Below, in pieces: positions 1 to 6,425 of a DNA stretch of 6,629 nucleotides (position 1 is its first letter; the number at the start of each line of letters is the position of its first letter). This stretch comes from Gemmatimonadaceae bacterium (GTDB lineage: Bacteria > Gemmatimonadota > Gemmatimonadetes > Gemmatimonadales > Gemmatimonadaceae): positions 1-6,629 of the forward strand of contig JADGQU010000129.1 in the NCBI GenBank assembly GCA_017881545.1, read 5' to 3'. Made by a program: the position numbers and the translations under genes. The notes under the pieces were generated by a model, which was given only the letters and a program-made list of their open reading frames with translations, did not search any database and was not told the DNA's origin.

Positions 1-506
1 ACACCGTCGACGAGATTGTGTGTCGCGATCAGGAGAACGCCGAAACGCGTGGCAACCGACGCCGGCGCCCGGACGACCGCCGAGAGCACGATCATCGCCC
101 AGCCGAGCGCCCAGAGGACGAGGAGCATTGTCACGCGGTAGTCGAAATTGAACTGGTAGGCGAGGCAGCGGACTACCACGACCTCGAGAAAAATCAGCCA
201 GAGCCCGCGCGTGAACAGGAATCGCGACAGCTCACTCCTGGATTTCCGGCGCAGCGAGAGGTACGCACCGGTGCCGGTGAGAAGGAAGAACACAGGCGCA
301 CAGAAGTGCGTGATCCAACGCGTGAAGAACAGCGCGGGCGTTGTAGTGGCCATGTCCGTTGGATTCTGCCCGGGGATGCCGAAAAAATCCCGCGTGTGAT
401 CGAGGGCCATGATAATCATGATCACGCCGCGCACGACGTCTACTGACTCGATGCGGGCGCGCGTCGAAGTGAACGGGCGACGGTCGTTCGGAACCACCGG
501 TGTCAC
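1..506 (-). CDS. DUF1624 / heparan-alpha-glucosaminide N-acetyltransferase-like membrane protein (3' end missing)
   Basis: Partial: the first 168 codons are visible and the frame runs off the left edge. I recognise the DUF1624 (COG3503) family of integral membrane proteins, related to the lysosomal enzyme HGSNAT and to other membrane acyltransferases. The N-terminal family signature is clear: RIESVDVVRGVIMIIMALDH (residues 18-37), then TRDFFG, then the ITHFCAPVFFLLTGTGAY segment (65-82). Hydrophobic spans lie near residues 24-35, 58-83, 96-118 and 125-146, so the protein is polytopic and sits in the inner membrane. The start is a GTG whose bases overlap the TGA stop of the upstream cupin gene (GTGA, 503-506). 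No good Shine-Dalgarno precedes it, so translational coupling is likely. Starting here places the signature about 18 residues in, as is usual for the family. By family it may transfer acyl groups to envelope glycans, but bacterial members are mostly uncharacterised and the substrate is unknown. Family call firm, function tentative. Confidence 0.87.
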   Translation of the reverse strand, partial: MTPVVPNDRRPFTSTRARIESVDVVRGVIMIIMALDHTRDFFGIPGQNPTDMATTTPALFFTRWITHFCAPVFFLLTGTGAYLSLRRKSRSELSRFLFTRGLWLIFLEVVVVRCLAYQFNFDYRVTMLLVLWALGWAMIVLSAVVRAPASVATRFGVLLIATHNLVDG

Positions 507-1225
507 CCCGGCCGGCAGAGGTTGAGCGGAGTCCAATCGGCGGCCATCGTGGATCGTGGCTTCGTCGCGTCCTGGAGAATGAGGACAACGGACCGACGGA
601 TGCCCGTTCCAATTCCGGTGAGCCTCATGGGAAGGCCGCCGCGCACCATCAAACCCGGATCGCCGGCGCGCTGCTCCTGCTTGCCCTCTGGTGTCTCGAC
701 ACACTGAGCGCCCTCGAGCGTGAGCCACGCTTCGACGCCCGGATGCCGATGCACCATGGTGTTCATCCCCGGTTGGAAAACGCCCTCCATGTAAACCGCG
801 GCGAACGTGTCGGCCTCGATGAGCGGCAGGGGACCGATGCGCGCGACGCGATCGCCACCGCGCGGCCGCCACTTGCCAGGCGCGATTGTGAACAGCCAGA
901 TCCGTCCCAACGACTCGACCACGGTGGACCGCGATTCGCGCGCGCGCTCGGCGGCAGCGCGCGTCGGATAGGTGTCCAGGTGCCAGTAGAGCGTGGTGTC
1001 GGTCGGGAGGCGACCGAGCTCCTCCCGCGCCGTGATGAAGCATCCCAAGGCGCGACCGGCGCGCTTGGCGACAGGAATGCAGGTGCTGTCCCACTGTGCG
1101 CGCAGCGGCGTGCCTACAACTACGATCGCCGTGAGGGCTATGAGGAGTGCGGGCGCCCTTAACGCCCACCCGCAGCATCTCCAGGTCACACCGTTAGCCA
1201 TGTCGTCTCCTGATTTATTAGGCAT
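503..1225 (-). CDS. Exported cupin-domain protein
   Basis: This 240-residue protein has a signal peptide followed by a cupin barrel. From the second Met (residue 9) the N-terminus is a typical Sec signal: arginines at 16 and 23, hydrophobic core about 26-38, and likely cleavage after LRA (41-43). Residues 45-135 match nothing I know. The cupin lies at about 138-220. Motif 1 fits G(X)5HXH(X)3-4E(X)6G exactly, with G153, H159, H161, E165 and G172. Motif 2 begins at G188, but the usual histidine is missing (Pro199/Met200 nearby), so one metal ligand may be absent or replaced. The mature part has four cysteines (49, 62, 175, 237) that could form disulfides in the periplasm. Two starts are plausible, at 1225 and 1201, each with its own AGGAG; the longer one is given here, though the 1201 start has slightly better spacing and a cleaner signal peptide. 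The downstream DUF1624 gene overlaps by four bases, so the two are co-expressed. No specific substrate can be assigned. Confidence 0.85.
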   Translation of the reverse strand: MPNKSGDDMANGVTWRCCGWALRAPALLIALTAIVVVGTPLRAQWDSTCIPVAKRAGRALGCFITAREELGRLPTDTTLYWHLDTYPTRAAAERARESRSTVVESLGRIWLFTIAPGKWRPRGGDRVARIGPLPLIEADTFAAVYMEGVFQPGMNTMVHRHPGVEAWLTLEGAQCVETPEGKQEQRAGDPGLMVRGGLPMRLTGIGTGIRRSVVLILQDATKPRSTMAADWTPLNLCRPG

Positions 1226-1240
1226 GTGTCTCCTGATTTA
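1199..1240 (-). repeat. Tandem duplication of ribosome binding site plus ATG ahead of the cupin gene
   Basis: On the minus strand the 13-mer TAAATCAGGAGAC occurs twice, at 1228-1240 and 1205-1217. Each copy is followed within two or three bases by an ATG (at 1225 and 1201). The copies differ by a single inserted base between the repeat and the ATG, so the AGGAG-to-ATG spacing is 4 in the upstream copy and 5 in the downstream one. The two ATGs are 24 bases apart and in frame. Either can start the cupin protein, and the only difference is an eight-residue N-terminal extension ahead of the signal peptide. Confidence 0.8.
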
Positions 1241-1334
1241 CGTGATGTCCGCGTGTCGCGTCTGGTCGTGCTCGCTGCCACGCGACTAACTTTCGATTTG
1301 CGCGACGTTTTTTCTTCTCCGGAGAATCCCGAAT
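1226..1334. promoter_or_regulatory. Divergent intergenic region with dyad elements
   Basis: This 109-base gap separates the start of the leftward cupin-DUF1624 operon from the start of the rightward CRTAC1-type gene, so it should hold both promoters. Visible structure: inverted repeat GTCGCGT (1255-1261) and ACGCGAC (1280-1286), 7-base perfect arms 18 bases apart; a further CGCGAC at 1301-1306; a run of six T at 1308-1313; and a perfect 12-base palindrome TTCTCCGGAGAA at 1315-1326 that overlaps the ribosome binding site of the rightward gene. I found no convincing -35/-10 pair on either strand, so the promoters are inferred from gene orientation only. Confidence 0.5.
1321..1326 (+). promoter_or_regulatory. 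Ribosome binding site of the CRTAC1-type gene
   Basis: GGAGAA lies eight bases before the ATG at 1335. It forms the right half of the perfect palindrome TTCTCCGGAGAA (1315-1326), so a protein bound to that palindrome, or pairing in the mRNA, could block ribosome access. Confidence 0.55.
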
Positions 1335-3173
1335 ATGTCAGACGAAGCCAATTCGCGCTCGGTCGCGCCGGCGCTCGCGATCACCATAGTGGTGGCGGGA
1401 TTGATTGGCGCGTCGTTTCTCCTCTTTCGGAATACGGGCGGCGGAGAGTCGGGATTTCAGGAGCGCGCCCAGCAAGCCGGGATCGCGTTTCACATGAATT
1501 TCCTCACGAAGGAGCAGGGCGAGCGGTTCCGCATCAATCTTTACGATCACGGCTCGGGCCTGGCGGTCGGCGATTTCGACAACGACGGCCGCGACGACAT
1601 CTACTTCCTGAACCAGCACGGGCAGAACGCGCTCTACCGCAACCGGGGTGACGGCACCTTCGAGGACGTCACCGCGAAAGCGAAGGTCGCCCTCGGCGAC
1701 CGGATCTCAGTCGGAGCCACCTTCGCCGACTACGACAACGACGGTTGGGCCGACCTCTTCGTGACCAGTACCCGCGGCGGCAACGTGCTCTTCCACAACC
1801 GTGGCGACGGAACCTTCGAGGACGTCACCGCTGCCGCCGGTGTAAGCCACGTCGGTCACTCGCAAACGCCGGTGTTCTTCGACTACGACAACGATGGCAA
1901 TTTGGATTTGTACGTTACTAATACTGCGAAGTGGACCACCGACGTCTTCGACTTCACAGGCGGGAATTTCGAGGGCAAGGCCAGCCTCGGAAGCCTGATG
2001 ACGAGTCCGAAGGAATTCAACATTCTCTATCACAACAATGGGAATGGGACATTCACAGATGTTACCGAGAGCGCCGGCCTCAAGGGCCGCGGCTGGGCCG
2101 GTGACGTCGCCGTCTTCGACTACGACGAAGACGGTTTCCTCGATCTGTTCGTGCCGAGCATGTTCGGCCGGGGCCAGCTGTATCGGAATAGCGGTCACGG
2201 CACATTCACCGACGTCACCGCCGAGACGCTGGGCAAGACTTCGCACGGAGCGATCGGCACCAAGGTGTTCGACTACGACGGCGACGGACGGCTCGACCTC
2301 TTCGTAGTTGACATGCACTCGGACATGTGGATGGGGCTCGATACACGCCACACTTCTCTCGAGCAGGCAACGCAGATGCAAAACCGGCGGTTCCTCTCCC
2401 CGAATGGCCCGACTGCGAACGAGGATGTCGCGGACTTCATTCCGAACCAAAGACAGACATTCGCGACCGAGGGCGAGAACTACGACGAGTTGCTCTTCGG
2501 CAACGCTCTCTATCGAAATCTTGGCCACGGAAAATTTGCCGAGACCGCCATCGCCGCGGGGCTGGAGACGTTCTGGCCGTGGGGTATCGCGACCGGCGAC
2601 TACGACAACGATGGCAACGAGGACGTATTCATCACCGCGGGGATGGGCTACCCGTTCTACTACTGGCCCAACTCACTGATGATGAACAACGGCAACGGCA
2701 CGTTCAGTGACCGCGCGTCAGCTCTAGGCATCGAGCCACCCACCGGTGGCATCTACCAGGGAAAGAACATCGGACCCCTGCGGGCCGCGCGAAGCACGCG
2801 AAGCGCGGCCGTCGCTGATTTTGACGGCGATGGCCGGCTCGACATCGTGACCAACAACTTCAACGACCGCCCTTACTTTTTCGCCAACCGGTTTCCGCGA
2901 CGGAACTACGTCGCGTTTCGACTGACGGGGACCACGAGCAACCGTGATGCGATTGGCGCCGTGATTCGGCTCTGGGCAGGGAGCAAGGTGATGATCCGGC
3001 AGGTGAGCCCGGCGGGCGGGTACCTCTCCCAATCAAGCCGGACGGTGCACTTCGGTCTGGGCGACGTGAGCAAAGTGGACCGGATCGAGATCCGCTGGCC
3101 ACGCGGGATCGTGCAGACGCTGAACAATCCCGGGATCAACGTGCTGCACCAGATTCGAGAGCCGGCACAATGA
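1335..3173 (+). CDS. CRTAC1-family FG-GAP/VCBS propeller protein with C-terminal ASPIC/UnbV domain
   Basis: Complete at 612 residues. An N-terminal hydrophobic segment (about 10-31) anchors or exports it. Seven calcium-binding DxDxDG motifs follow, beginning at residues 80, 132, 183, 262, 313, 422 and 495, as expected for a seven-bladed FG-GAP/VCBS beta-propeller. Most are followed by a GxGTFxDVT-type strand (104, 156, 235, 286, 396 and 451, the last two degenerate). Blades three and five carry insertions of about 28 and 59 residues; the larger contains VVDMHSDMW, a stretch I associate with this family. An ASPIC/UnbV domain covers about 525-592, with NRDAIGA and HFGLG conserved. The start is supported by GGAGAA at 1321-1326. 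Such proteins are extracytoplasmic and probably bind ligands or other proteins; no enzymatic role is established. The gene stands alone, divergent from the cupin operon and convergent with the SIMPL gene. Confidence 0.93.
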   Translation: MSDEANSRSVAPALAITIVVAGLIGASFLLFRNTGGGESGFQERAQQAGIAFHMNFLTKEQGERFRINLYDHGSGLAVGDFDNDGRDDIYFLNQHGQNALYRNRGDGTFEDVTAKAKVALGDRISVGATFADYDNDGWADLFVTSTRGGNVLFHNRGDGTFEDVTAAAGVSHVGHSQTPVFFDYDNDGNLDLYVTNTAKWTTDVFDFTGGNFEGKASLGSLMTSPKEFNILYHNNGNGTFTDVTESAGLKGRGWAGDVAVFDYDEDGFLDLFVPSMFGRGQLYRNSGHGTFTDVTAETLGKTSHGAIGTKVFDYDGDGRLDLFVVDMHSDMWMGLDTRHTSLEQATQMQNRRFLSPNGPTANEDVADFIPNQRQTFATEGENYDELLFGNALYRNLGHGKFAETAIAAGLETFWPWGIATGDYDNDGNEDVFITAGMGYPFYYWPNSLMMNNGNGTFSDRASALGIEPPTGGIYQGKNIGPLRAARSTRSAAVADFDGDGRLDIVTNNFNDRPYFFANRFPRRNYVAFRLTGTTSNRDAIGAVIRLWAGSKVMIRQVSPAGGYLSQSSRTVHFGLGDVSKVDRIEIRWPRGIVQTLNNPGINVLHQIREPAQ

Positions 3174-3253
3174 CACTCTCGCGCTCATAGGAAAATGATG
3201 CCGAAGCGCTTGTCAGTCCATGCGCCGGAATCGGAGGAACAAAAGGCCGATCA

Positions 3254-3276
3254 CAAAACCTATTGCAACGGTTTTG
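3254..3276. terminator. Stem-loop in the convergent gap (weak terminator candidate)
   Basis: CAAAACC (3254-3260) pairs perfectly with GGTTTTG (3270-3276) around a nine-base loop. It lies between the convergent ends of the CRTAC1-type gene (stop at 3173) and the SIMPL gene (stop at 3345), where a shared bidirectional terminator would be expected. The stem is short and only two of its seven pairs are G-C, but each strand has a run of four T inside the 3' arm. It may be only a weak terminator. The rest of the 171-base gap is AT-richer than its surroundings and holds no gene I can support. Confidence 0.35.
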
Positions 3277-3344
3277 AACACTTGGCCGCAAATCCCTAGT
3301 TCAGCCCGACAAGCATCGTGTTCGCGGTCGCTATCTTGGAGAGG

Positions 3345-4139
3345 CTACTGCCCGTCTGTCAGTTCCCATCGACCGGTGACGGTGACAGTGATCCGGATCT
3401 GCGGACCGACTATGATAGTGCCGGCGCCGGTGGTCCTCCCGGCCGTGTAGGCGGCGCTAGTGATCGCCACGATATCATCGCTGCTATCGTAGTATCCGCC
3501 TCCGTCGGTGCTCAGCATGATGGTACGGCCAAGGCGGCCACCATTCGCCGCAGCCATCGCTGTGGCTTTTGCTCTGACGCGCTGCGTCGCCTCGCGCGTC
3601 GCGCTGAGACGTGCATCCTCCGTGTTCGTGGCGACAAAAGAGATCGGGGGGATGTCGATCACCCCGTGTGCGAAAGCACTATCGATGACAGGCCCCACCT
3701 TGGAGAGATCTCGGATTCGGATCGCCAATGTCTCGCGCACCCGGTACGTCGTGTCAATTCGGTAGACACCGTTCGGAAACCGCTCTCCTGGCCCGATGAC
3801 CACATCGACGCGCGAGCCAGGCTCTGCCGGCGAGTTGTGGCGGGTGCCGGTGATGATCGAGTCACGCGGAACCCCCAACGCCTGGAATGCTTTCCGCAGG
3901 CTATCCGCGCGCGCTGCCACGAAGCGTCCGGCTATCAAGGGACTGGTGCCGACCGACGCGAATCGCACTGTGACGATGGCAAGGTCGGGGTCCAAACTCC
4001 GGTCGGCCGATGCCGATGTTCGGATCTCTGCCGGCGCCCGAGTGGGCGGGGTATTCTGGCCTCCCGCGGCGGCGGTTGTAGCAGCGAGCGCCAGCGCGAC
4101 GATCAGCGCGTAACGAGATAGGGCGTGATGCGATTTCAT
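3345..4139 (-). CDS. Exported SIMPL-domain (DUF541) protein
   Basis: Complete at 264 residues. A clear Sec signal peptide comes first: basic K2 and R9, hydrophobic stretch 10-24, probable cleavage near the alanines at 23-25. The mature protein reads as one SIMPL (DUF541) domain, about 38-257. The opening strand with PDLAIVTVRF (51-60), the SLRKAFQALGVPRDSI segment (80-95), and the late helix RVRAKATAMAAANGGRLGR (187-205) match the family pattern. Bacterial members (E. coli YggE, Brucella BP26) are periplasmic or outer-membrane-associated, form oligomers and have been linked to stress tolerance, but the biochemical role is unclear. No Shine-Dalgarno is evident before the ATG; the preceding bases are a C-rich run, so initiation may be weak or use another cue. 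The gene appears monocistronic, with 151 bases separating it from the upstream cyclase gene on the same strand. Family call firm. Confidence 0.9.
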   Translation of the reverse strand: MKSHHALSRYALIVALALAATTAAAGGQNTPPTRAPAEIRTSASADRSLDPDLAIVTVRFASVGTSPLIAGRFVAARADSLRKAFQALGVPRDSIITGTRHNSPAEPGSRVDVVIGPGERFPNGVYRIDTTYRVRETLAIRIRDLSKVGPVIDSAFAHGVIDIPPISFVATNTEDARLSATREATQRVRAKATAMAAANGGRLGRTIMLSTDGGGYYDSSDDIVAITSAAYTAGRTTGAGTIIVGPQIRITVTVTGRWELTDGQ

Positions 4140-4259
4140 ACGACGGGGGGTATGAGTGACTGCGACTTAAGCGCGCAGTTCAGCCTCACGCATGGTACCA
4201 CATTTCAGAGTAACGGTACTGGAATGCATGGCAGCTGACCCCCGTTAGACGCCGCCGAA

Positions 4260-4280
4260 CGCCGATCTAACACATCGGCG
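4260..4280 (-). terminator. Stem-loop just downstream of the gluconate/cyclase operon
   Basis: CGCCGAT (4260-4266) pairs perfectly with ATCGGCG (4274-4280) around a seven-base loop. On the minus strand it begins 10 bases after the stop codon of the cyclase-family gene. The position is right for a terminator or an mRNA-stabilising 3' hairpin, but there is no U-tract after the stem, so it is not a canonical intrinsic terminator. The remaining bases of the 4140-4290 gap should include the SIMPL promoter; I could not pick one out. Confidence 0.4.
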
Positions 4281-4290
4281 CCGGCCGCCT

Positions 4291-5064
4291 CTATGGCACT
4301 CGCTTCCGAAGAATCGCCCGCGCCGGCGCACCTTCGTGTCCCCCAACCTTGATCGGCAACACGATCAGGTCGTAGTCCCCAGCCGGCACATTCTCGAGGA
4401 ACAACCCCTCGACGATCGGAATCCCCTTGCCTAGCAAAATCCGATGCGTCATCGGCGCCGGAGCGGCAAACTGCTCGGCCGAGATGTAGTCGACGCCCAC
4501 CAGCTTCACCCCGGCGTCGGCGAGTAGCTGTGCAGCGTCGGGGGCGACGTAGGCGAAGTCGCGATGAAACGTGTTGGATGTCATCCAATGGCGCAGCGAG
4601 CTCCTCGTGCGGAAGAGCACGCGCGGTGAGCCCTTCCAATCGTGACGACTGAGCTCCGCGGCGTTGATCGACTGAACGCTGTCGGGGATGTCGATTACAC
4701 GAGCCGGGCCCATTAGTGGCTCCAACGGTACGCGGTCGATCGATGCGCCGTCGCGGACGAAGTGCATCGGCGCGTCGATATGGGTCCCGCTGTGCGCTCC
4801 CATGGAATACGCGGAGAGAGTAAACCCGTCGCCTTTGCGCATATCCTTGAGGAAATCGAACTTCATCGGCGCGTCGCCCGCGTACACCGGGGTAGTCGCC
4901 GGATCGAGGGTAGCGGTCGCGTCGATCCATCCGGTCGATATCGAAGTCTCCTTCGCATCGCCGCTCGATCCCGCGGGCTGTGATTGAGTGCATGCCACTC
5001 CCCACAGCGCCACTACAACCGCGAAGGTGAAACCGCGTCCGATGCGCCTTCTCTCCATCCCCAT
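4291..5064 (-). CDS. Exported cyclase-family metal hydrolase (kynurenine-formamidase-like), probable lipoprotein
   Basis: Complete at 257 residues from the ATG at 5064; a second in-frame ATG at 5058 is possible. The signal sequence has three arginines (5-7), a hydrophobic core (about 12-22) and a cysteine at 25 in the context LWGVAC. That context fits the broad lipobox rule, although glycine at -3 is unusual, so it is either a lipoprotein or an ordinary exported protein. The rest is the cyclase family (PF04199). The hallmark HSGTHIDAPMHF is at 91-102. By analogy with bacterial KynB the zinc ligands are H91, H95, D97, H207 and E219, all present, with the KynB-like 12-residue spacing between the last two. 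These enzymes hydrolyse amides or esters such as N-formylkynurenine. Cytoplasmic KynB lacks a signal, so this exported form probably has another substrate. It begins 11 bases after the permease gene and is the last gene of the operon. The family is sure, the substrate is not. Confidence 0.9.
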   Translation of the reverse strand: MGMERRRIGRGFTFAVVVALWGVACTQSQPAGSSGDAKETSISTGWIDATATLDPATTPVYAGDAPMKFDFLKDMRKGDGFTLSAYSMGAHSGTHIDAPMHFVRDGASIDRVPLEPLMGPARVIDIPDSVQSINAAELSRHDWKGSPRVLFRTRSSLRHWMTSNTFHRDFAYVAPDAAQLLADAGVKLVGVDYISAEQFAAPAPMTHRILLGKGIPIVEGLFLENVPAGDYDLIVLPIKVGGHEGAPARAILRKRVP

Positions 5065-5068
5065 GTAA

Positions 5069-5073
5069 CCTCC
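5069..5073 (-). promoter_or_regulatory. Ribosome binding site of the cyclase-family gene
   Basis: GGAGG lies in the 11-base gap after the permease stop codon, four bases before the ATG at 5064 and ten before the alternative ATG at 5058. A near-consensus site this close means the hydrolase is translated independently within the shared transcript. The spacing does not clearly decide between the two ATGs. Confidence 0.7.
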
Positions 5074-5075
5074 GA

Positions 5076-6425
5076 TTAGATCACCAGACTCAAAAGCAAT
5101 GTGAAAACCAATCCCGCGACACCGATGATCGTTTCCGCCACTGTCCACGTTTTGAGAGTCTGCGGAACCGTCATGTTGAAGAATTCCTTGATCAGCCAGA
5201 ATCCCGAGTCGTTCACGTGCGAGAGCATCAACGCACCGGCCCCCGTCGCGAGTACCAGCAGCTCGGCGTGCGTGCCGGGCGTCGCTAGCGCAATCGGCGC
5301 CACGATTCCAGCGGCGGTCGTCATCGCCACGGTCGCCGATCCGGTTGCCACGCGTATGAGCGCCGCGACGATCCAGGCAAGGAAGAGCGGGGAAGCGTGT
5401 GATCCAATTGCCACGCCGGCGATGGCGCGCCCCACACCGCTCTGCACGAGCACCGAGTTGAAGCCGCCCCCGGCGCCGATCACCAGCAGTATCGTCGCTG
5501 TCGGAGCCAGGCAGTCGTTGCAGAACTTCATCACTTCCGCTCGTGTGAAATGTCGCGTCCGCGCCAAAGACCAGAACGAGAAGAGCAACGCGAGGAGCAG
5601 CGCCACGATTGGATGCCCGATGAAATGCAGCGCCGAGCGCACCCCGCTCTCCGGCTCGAGCAAGAGGTCGGCAGCACTGGCGAGTACAATTAGGATCACG
5701 GGAACCAACACCGTGAAGAGTGAGATGCCGAAGCCCGGCATATCCTGCGCGGAACCACCCGAGCCACCTTCCAGTTGCGCCGCCATCGGATTCTCGACCG
5801 GCATCACGATGCGAGGCGAAATCCACACGGCGAAGATCGGCCCCGCCAGCGCCGCGGTGGGAAGGCCGACGAGGATGCCGAAAAGAATCGTGCGTCCCAC
5901 ATCGGCGTTATACGCAGTCACGGCGAGCATCGCGGCCGGATGCGGGGGCAGCATCCCGTGCACCACCGAGAGCCCCGCCACGAGCGGGATACCTATCTTG
6001 AGAAGCGACATCCCCGTGCGGCGCGCGATCGTGAACACGAGCGGAATGAGGAGAACGAATCCAACCTGAAAGAAGACTGGAATCCCGACGATGAATCCGA
6101 CGAACATGATCGCCCAGTGCACGCGTCGCTCGCCAAAGAGATCGATGAGCGTAATCGCGATTCGCGTCGCGGCGCCCGACTCCGCCATCATCTTGCCCAA
6201 CATGGTCCCGAGTCCGACCACGACGGCAATGAATCCCAAGGTGGTGCCAACGCCATCCTGGAACGCTTTGACCGCAGCGAGCGGTGGCATTCCCGCCGCC
6301 ACTCCGATGGTCAGCGAGACCACCACGAGCGCGATGAACGGGTGCCACTTGACGCGCGCGATCAGCACGATGAGCGCGACCACCGCGCCGAACGCGTAGA
6401 GGAGCAGGCGATTGTCAGGCGTCAT
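5076..6425 (-). CDS. gntP: GntP-family gluconate:H+ symporter
   Basis: Complete at 449 residues, close to E. coli GntP and GntT. It is an inner-membrane permease that imports gluconate or a related sugar acid with protons. The protein is strongly hydrophobic throughout, with about a dozen membrane spans. Family landmarks in order: the LSVVHGMLPPHPAAMLA loop (152-168), GAGGGFNSVLVQSGVG (317-332), RVATGSATVAMTTAAG (358-373) and LSHVNDSGFWLIKEFF (401-416). A polar linker at about 212-230 sits mid-protein. The chosen ATG overlaps the stop of gluconokinase (ATGA, 6422-6425). There is an in-frame ATG 66 bases further upstream, but it would add an arginine-rich tail lying inside the kinase gene and is unlikely. 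No strong Shine-Dalgarno precedes the start, so coupling to the kinase is likely. Other GntP-family substrates (idonate, fructuronate, glycerate) are possible, but the adjacent kinase favours gluconate. Confidence 0.94.
   Translation of the reverse strand: MTPDNRLLLYAFGAVVALIVLIARVKWHPFIALVVVSLTIGVAAGMPPLAAVKAFQDGVGTTLGFIAVVVGLGTMLGKMMAESGAATRIAITLIDLFGERRVHWAIMFVGFIVGIPVFFQVGFVLLIPLVFTIARRTGMSLLKIGIPLVAGLSVVHGMLPPHPAAMLAVTAYNADVGRTILFGILVGLPTAALAGPIFAVWISPRIVMPVENPMAAQLEGGSGGSAQDMPGFGISLFTVLVPVILIVLASAADLLLEPESGVRSALHFIGHPIVALLLALLFSFWSLARTRHFTRAEVMKFCNDCLAPTATILLVIGAGGGFNSVLVQSGVGRAIAGVAIGSHASPLFLAWIVAALIRVATGSATVAMTTAAGIVAPIALATPGTHAELLVLATGAGALMLSHVNDSGFWLIKEFFNMTVPQTLKTWTVAETIIGVAGLVFTLLLSLVI

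Noticed and set aside
18..1162. Plus-strand open frames at 18-446 and 500-1162
   Set aside because: They oppose the DUF1624 and cupin genes, which carry clear motifs; their Arg/Glu/His-rich products are not protein-like.
1644..1832. Near-identical DNA blocks encoding RGDGTFEDVTA at 1644-1676 and 1800-1832
   Set aside because: These are explained by the repeated blades of the propeller protein rather than by a mobile or regulatory repeat.
1707..2528. 273-residue minus-strand open frame
   Set aside because: It mirrors the Asp-rich repeats of the propeller gene as Val/Glu-rich repeats, has no ribosome binding site, and is a shadow.
3318..4121. 267-residue plus-strand open frame
   Set aside because: It runs opposite the SIMPL gene, which has a signal peptide and family motifs; this frame is Arg/Cys/Asp-rich and matches nothing.
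5065..5826. Open frame extending the cyclase-family protein upstream to a 511-residue protein
   Set aside because: The added part lies antisense-free but out of frame inside the permease gene, is an Arg/Gly/Ala-rich shadow without domains, and bypasses a signal peptide that starts right after a GGAGG site at 5069-5073.
5101..6069. 322-residue plus-strand open frame
   Set aside because: It lies entirely opposite the GntP-family permease, whose family landmarks are unmistakable; its product is a Ser/Thr/Pro/Ala-rich shadow typical of GC-rich DNA.
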